From Bacteroidales bacterium (GTDB taxonomy: Bacteria; Bacteroidota; Bacteroidia; Bacteroidales; UBA7960), in the NCBI GenBank assembly GCA_003555385.1, contig PWHO01000237.1, positions 1 to 10,367 of the forward strand: a stretch of DNA of 10,367 bases, written 5' to 3'. Of this stretch, positions 7,710 to 10,367 are shown piece by piece. Below the pieces are notes generated by a model. It did not search any database, was not told the origin of the DNA, and saw only the letters and a program-made list of their open reading frames with translations. Positions within the stretch are counted from its first letter, which is position 1. The number at the start of each line of letters is the position of its first letter. A program made the translations under genes and the position numbers.

Positions 7710-7798
7710 AATCCGGGTTGAATTAGTCCGGGTTGAATTAGTCCGGGCTGAATTAGTCCGGGCTGAATTAATCCGAACTGAATTAATCCGAACTGATT
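7710..7798. repeat. six-unit 15-bp tandem array immediately 3' of the LytTR gene
   Basis: Units start at 7710, 7725, 7740, 7755, 7770 and 7785; the last is 14 bases. On the plus strand the consensus is ARTCCGGGYTGAATT, with GAA replacing GGY in the last two units. Neighbouring copies agree in pairs (GGTT, GGTT, GGCT, GGCT, AACT, AACT). The array runs right up to, and includes part of, the regulator's TAA stop (7797-7799), and lies between that stop and the terminator, so it should be transcribed as 3' UTR. Confidence 0.95.
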
Positions 7799-8549
7799 AA
7801 ATCAGGTTCAGCCTGCTGTAAAGCTCTTTTCGGTAAAGCCCGCCAATGGGCAGCACCTTCATCTTGCCTTCAATCACCAGGTCAGGATATTTGATAGAGA
7901 AAATTTTATTCAGGTTCACAATGAAAGAACGGTGAATCCTTACAAAGTCTTTTGCAGGAAGGATACGTACCATCTCTTTCATGGTGGTGTGGGTCGTATA
8001 GCTATTGTCTGAAGTATTAATTACCACGTAGTCTTTCAGCGCTTCCACATAGTAAATGTCTTCAAAGTTGATCTTATTCAGACGATAATCTGCGCGGACA
8101 AAAATAGAATCCTTTGATTCTTTGTTTTCCACCAGAGAGTGATACAGGTCACGTTCTTTTTTGACCTCCTCATCCTTTTCATATTTATACAAGGCCATTT
8201 CAACCGTTGTTTGCAATTCACGCTCTTTGAACGGCTTGATAATGTAGCCATACGGTTCAGTAATTTTTGCCTTGTTCAACGTACTGTCATCTGCGTAAGC
8301 AGTCAGAAAAATCACCGGAATGGAAAACCTTTCCTTAATACTCTTGGCTGCGTCAATGCCAGTCTGATCCCCTTTTAGCATGATATCCATAAGGATAAGA
8401 TCGGGACGGTTTTCTTCCACTTCCCGGATGGCTTTTTCTCCACTGCTGACAACCCCGGTAACTTCATATCCAAGCTTTTTCAGCGTATTCTGGATATCTT
8501 TTGCTACAATGCTTTCGTCTTCAACAACGAGTATTTTTACTTTTGCCAT
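7797..8549 (-). CDS. LytTR-family response regulator (receiver plus LytTR DNA-binding domain)
   Basis: The 250-residue protein has an N-terminal receiver domain (about 4-122) with the acidic pair Glu10/Asp11, phosphoacceptor Asp55 in LILMDIML, Thr83 in FLTAYAD and Lys105 in IIKPFKE. A charged linker leads to a C-terminal LytTR DNA-binding domain (about 147-250) with INFEDIYYVEALKDY and FVRIHRSFIVNLNKI, the family hallmarks. All receiver catalytic residues are present, so it should be phosphorylated by a sensor kinase and bind promoter repeats as a dimer. No kinase gene lies next to it in the window. Its ATG (8549) has a leader of roughly 95 bases from a good Bacteroidota promoter at 8651-8681, and the gene ends at the 15-bp array and terminator. 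It points away from the AT-rich island. The target genes cannot be told from sequence. Confidence 0.93.
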   Translation of the reverse strand: MAKVKILVVEDESIVAKDIQNTLKKLGYEVTGVVSSGEKAIREVEENRPDLILMDIMLKGDQTGIDAAKSIKERFSIPVIFLTAYADDSTLNKAKITEPYGYIIKPFKERELQTTVEMALYKYEKDEEVKKERDLYHSLVENKESKDSIFVRADYRLNKINFEDIYYVEALKDYVVINTSDNSYTTHTTMKEMVRILPAKDFVRIHRSFIVNLNKIFSIKYPDLVIEGKMKVLPIGGLYRKELYSRLNLI

Positions 8550-8650
8550 GTGCTTATGTTTTTGAAATTTAGTGTTCTGTCGATTATTTATAATATTTAT
8601 AAATCAACAGGGGTTTTATATAAACAAACGTTTTATTTTTTATTCTGATT

Positions 8651-8681
8651 CAAAATTACATAAAATTTTCAACTCTAACAA
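8651..8681 (-). promoter_or_regulatory. Bacteroidota-type promoter for the LytTR regulator
   Basis: On the minus strand TTG (8681-8679) is followed after 20 bases by TAATTTTG (8658-8651), an exact match to the Bacteroidota TTG...TAnnTTTG promoter with normal spacing. The start of transcription would be near 8644, about 95 bases before the ATG. This promoter lies inside the AT-rich island. Confidence 0.6.
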
Positions 8682-8836
8682 CATACATCGAATACAATTG
8701 GGATTTACATTTTACATTTTATTTTTTATGATGATTATGAAAAAAGTTTAATTTAAAATATAAATCATGTTCATCAGGCTGTGAATACTGTTTATATTAT
8801 TTTTAAAAAAGACTTGACAATTTGAGTTATTGAAAT

Positions 8837-8856
8837 TTATTCACAGTTTTTCCACA
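8837..8856 (+). promoter_or_regulatory. head-to-tail DnaA box pair at 11-bp spacing
   Basis: TTATTCACA (8837-8845, exact) and TTTTCCACA (8848-8856, one mismatch) lie in the same direction with starts 11 bases apart, about one helical turn. This is the arrangement expected for cooperative DnaA loading. An AT-rich tract follows at 8857-8910. Confidence 0.65.
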
Positions 8857-8937
8857 TATTTTGCAATTTTAGTGAATTATATATTAATTAATTATAACAG
8901 TTATTAACAATTTTTACAGGTTGTTAGTTACATTAAA

Positions 8938-8946
8938 TGTGCATAA
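8938..8946 (-). promoter_or_regulatory. DnaA box (TTATGCACA, minus strand)
   Basis: TGTGCATAA on the plus strand is the reverse complement of TTATGCACA, an exact TTATnCACA match about halfway between the two box pairs. Confidence 0.55.
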
Positions 8947-9118
8947 AATCCCGGTTTTTAACACCGGCTAAATTGTGGATTTTTGTCAATTATTTGTTGG
9001 TAACTATTTAAAAAATACCGTGCAAAACACTTGCATTGTTTATAACAATTTTCTCTTAACATAAAAAAGCAAATTTACAAGTATTATTTATTAAAACATA
9101 TCAACAATTTAAAAAGCT

Positions 9119-9141
9119 TTATCCACATAATCTGTGAATAA
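9119..9141. promoter_or_regulatory. inverted DnaA box pair with the canonical TTATCCACA
   Basis: TTATCCACA (9119-9127, plus) and TTATTCACA (9133-9141, minus) face each other across 5 bases (TAATC), forming an imperfect 23-bp palindrome whose 9-base arms agree at 8 positions. This is the strongest box cluster in the island and lies about 150 bases before rpiB. Confidence 0.7.
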
Positions 9142-9240
9142 AACCACAAAACACTAAGGATCACATAGTAAATTTTTATTGAAATATGTTACATTTTTCT
9201 GATGCGTTGCCCTAATGAACTAAGTGTAAATTTTATGTAT

Positions 9241-9248
9241 TATCTTTG
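9241..9248 (+). promoter_or_regulatory. probable -7 promoter element for rpiB
   Basis: TATCTTTG matches the Bacteroidota -7 consensus TAnnTTTG exactly and would start transcription near 9255, about 36 bases before the rpiB ATG. No TTG occurs at the normal distance upstream; the nearest, at 9207, is 31 bases away. The promoter may therefore be weak or need an activator. Confidence 0.4.
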
Positions 9249-9290
9249 ATATATCTATCCATTTTATTCATCCAAAATAGTTATTAACAA

Positions 9291-9737
9291 ATGCAGGAAA
9301 AAGTGCTACCAATTGCCGTGGGCGGCGATCATGCAGGCTTTCACTTAAAGGAAAAAGTGAAGAAATGGCTGCAGGAAATGGGATACCAGGTAAAAGATTA
9401 CGGGCCATTTTCGGATGAGAGTGTGGATTACCCTGATCAGATCCATCCCCTGTCAAGGGCCATCGAAAAAGGACAACATCCGCTTGGAATCATCATGTGC
9501 GGGAGCGGCAACGGGGTAAGCATGACGGCCAATAAATATCGGGGAATCAGGGCGGCCTTGTGCTGGGAACCTGAACTGGCCAGGCTTGCAAGGGCGCACA
9601 ATGATGCCAATGTGCTGGCCATGCCTGCCCGCTTCATTGAGGAAGCCACCGCATCAGCCATCCTTAATATGTTTATGAAAACAGCATTTGAGGGTGGACG
9701 GCACGAAACCAGGGTCAATAAAATGCGTTGTGCCTGA
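9291..9737 (+). CDS. rpiB: RpiB, ribose-5-phosphate isomerase B
   Basis: RpiB interconverts ribose 5-phosphate and ribulose 5-phosphate in the non-oxidative pentose phosphate pathway and works in the cytoplasm. The 148-residue product has normal family length. It shows the phosphate/sugar-binding GGDHAG at residues 11-16, GPFSDESVDYPD at 38-49, the active-site block IIMCGSGNGVSMTANK at 68-83 with catalytic-base Cys70, and ARAHNDANVLAMPAR at 100-114 with His103. Arg137 and Arg141 near the C-terminus fit the phosphate-binding arginines. The ATG at 9291 leaves a standard N-terminus before GGDHAG; A-rich sequence, not a Shine-Dalgarno, precedes it. The gene points away from the AT-rich island, and its TGA is the first three bases of the 19-bp repeat array. 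The related allose-6-phosphate and galactose-6-phosphate isomerases are alternatives, but the sequence fits RpiB best. Confidence 0.95.
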   Translation: MQEKVLPIAVGGDHAGFHLKEKVKKWLQEMGYQVKDYGPFSDESVDYPDQIHPLSRAIEKGQHPLGIIMCGSGNGVSMTANKYRGIRAALCWEPELARLARAHNDANVLAMPARFIEEATASAILNMFMKTAFEGGRHETRVNKMRCA

Positions 9738-9867
9738 GATAGATTTCCGGTTGCAGTACAGGGTTTCGCTTACAGTACAGATTTTCGGCCACAACACAGA
9801 TTTTCGTTTACCAGGCAGACCTCCGGGCACAATACCGTTCGGCGAGTACAACACAGATTTTTGAATG
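9735..9867. repeat. degenerate 19-bp tandem array (seven units) between rpiB and the lutB-like gene
   Basis: Units of exactly 19 bases start at 9735, 9754, 9773, 9792, 9811, 9830 and 9849. The consensus is near CAGTACAGATTTTCGGTTA. Units at 9754, 9773, 9792 and 9849 are clearly alike (ACAGATTTTCG or close); those at 9735, 9811 and 9830 are worn but keep the phase. The array begins at the rpiB stop codon and ends 1 base before the next ATG, so it fills the whole gap. Nineteen is not a multiple of three, and no ORF explains it. Confidence 0.8.
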
Positions 9868-9868
9868 C

Positions 9869-10367
9869 ATGAATGAACAGTCAGTTTTAAGCCCCCATCA
9901 ATCCTTTTTAAGGGACAGTGAAAAAATGGCCTTTGACAAGGACCACCGGGCCACCATTGCCTACAATATGTCGCAGTATGAAACTGCCGCAAAAGCCGGT
10001 AAGGCCCGTTTTGTGAATCTTCCGGAATTGCGTCGCCGTGCCGCATTGCGCAAACATTATGTACTGGAGCACCTGGAGGAACATCTGAAAAATTTTGAAC
10101 ACAAATTCACCAGCAGGGGAGGGAAGGTAATCTGGGCGCAGGATGAGGAAGAAGCCAGGCGGTCCATACTCTCCATTTTTGAACAGCATTACGTGAAAAA
10201 CGTGGTCAAATCCAAGTCGATGATCACCGAGGAGATCGGGTTGACGGAGTGCCTGGAGAAAAACGGGATTGAAAGCGTGGAAACCGACCTGGGTGAGTTT
10301 ATTGTACAGCTGACAGGGGAGCGGCCCTACCACATTGTGACCCCGGCCATGCATTTGTCTGCCAGGC
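9869..10367 (+). CDS. lutB: LutB-family iron-sulfur protein (lactate utilisation), N-terminal part only
   Basis: LutB (YkgF/LldF) is the LUD-domain plus 4Fe-4S subunit of the LutABC complex that oxidises L-lactate to pyruvate. The frame runs off the window and gives 166 residues of roughly 460. The visible part covers the start of the LUD domain: HFxxR-like basic N-terminal helices, KVIWAQDEEEARR (about 86-98), then KSKSMITEEIGL, ESVETDLGEFIVQLTGE and HIVTPAMHLSAR, the usual LutB block. The cysteine clusters that bind the Fe-S centres would be downstream. I chose the ATG at 9869; an earlier ATG at 9865 meets a stop after three codons. No Shine-Dalgarno is seen. It may be read from the rpiB promoter through the 19-bp array. 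lutA is not upstream as it is in the B. subtilis lutABC operon; lutC or lutA may follow outside the window. Confidence 0.88.
   Translation, partial: MNEQSVLSPHQSFLRDSEKMAFDKDHRATIAYNMSQYETAAKAGKARFVNLPELRRRAALRKHYVLEHLEEHLKNFEHKFTSRGGKVIWAQDEEEARRSILSIFEQHYVKNVVKSKSMITEEIGLTECLEKNGIESVETDLGEFIVQLTGERPYHIVTPAMHLSAR

Larger units (their letters stand above)
8550..9290. other. AT-rich gene-free island with clustered DnaA boxes: candidate replication origin (oriC)
   Basis: The 741-base stretch between divergent genes has no credible ORF and is about 77% AT (138 G/C in 600 bases counted by hand at 8641-9240), far more than the coding DNA around it. It holds four exact TTATnCACA DnaA boxes: 8837-8845 (+), 8938-8946 (-), 9119-9127 (+, the canonical TTATCCACA) and 9133-9141 (-). 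Near matches lie at 8848-8856 (+, one mismatch), 8780-8788 (-, one mismatch) and 8974-8982 (-, two mismatches). With the local composition I estimate about 0.06 exact sites by chance. Long A/T runs, for example 8706-8765 and 8881-8910, could serve as the unwinding element. mnmG (gidA) lies about 8 kb away. dnaA is not in view, and oriC need not sit next to dnaA. The island also contains promoters for both flanking genes. Confidence 0.7.

Noticed and set aside
7541..7798. CRISPR array
   Set aside because: The repeats are back to back with no unique spacers, and there are no cas genes.
8814..8842. TTGACA-like sigma70 -35 at 8814 in the AT-rich island
   Set aside because: Bacteroidota use a different consensus, no good -10 follows at 17 bases, and no gene starts soon after it.
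9908..10354. 148-codon minus-strand open frame opposite the lutB-like gene
   Set aside because: The plus-strand frame carries clear LutB motifs; the antisense product looks like a shadow.

Overview
This window looks like chromosomal DNA from a member of the Bacteroidota, probably Bacteroidales or a close relative. The signs are the gene set (a long Q/E-rich DUF4175-type protein next to ybeY and mnmG, a receiver-LytTR regulator, a LutB-type protein), the lack of Shine-Dalgarno sequences, and two exact matches to the Bacteroidota -7 promoter element TAnnTTTG. No phage, transposon, tRNA, rRNA or CRISPR array was seen.

Layout. Positions 1-5234 hold a four-gene minus-strand cluster, transcribed in this order: DUF4175-type membrane protein, a small protein resembling a GHKL/anti-sigma ATPase, YbeY (rRNA maturation endoribonuclease) and MnmG (tRNA wobble-uridine modification, cut by the window start). 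Gaps are 2, 6 and 14 bases, so this is almost certainly one operon. RNase R (rnr) follows on the plus strand at 5374-7524. A 272-base gap then carries a 48-bp tandem duplication, a strong hairpin terminator and a six-unit 15-bp tandem array. Next comes a minus-strand LytTR response regulator (7797-8549). A gene-free, very AT-rich island (8550-9290, about 77% AT by hand count) separates it from plus-strand rpiB (9291-9737). A degenerate 19-bp tandem array fills the gap before a LutB-like gene that runs off the right end.

The most notable feature is the AT-rich island. It contains four exact TTATnCACA DnaA boxes and several near matches, some in ordered pairs, between divergently transcribed genes and within 10 kb of mnmG (gidA), a classic origin-proximal gene. 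I read it as a candidate chromosomal replication origin. Other points of interest are a GHKL-fold protein that seems to have lost its ATP-binding residues, a YbeY with Asp in place of the third metal-ligand His, and three unrelated tandem arrays that each lie at or just after a stop codon.

Functionally, much of the window concerns RNA: RNase R (3'-5' decay and quality control), YbeY (16S rRNA 3' processing) and MnmG (tRNA U34 modification). RpiB (pentose phosphate pathway) and LutB (lactate oxidation) are metabolic, and the LytTR regulator has no partner kinase in view.
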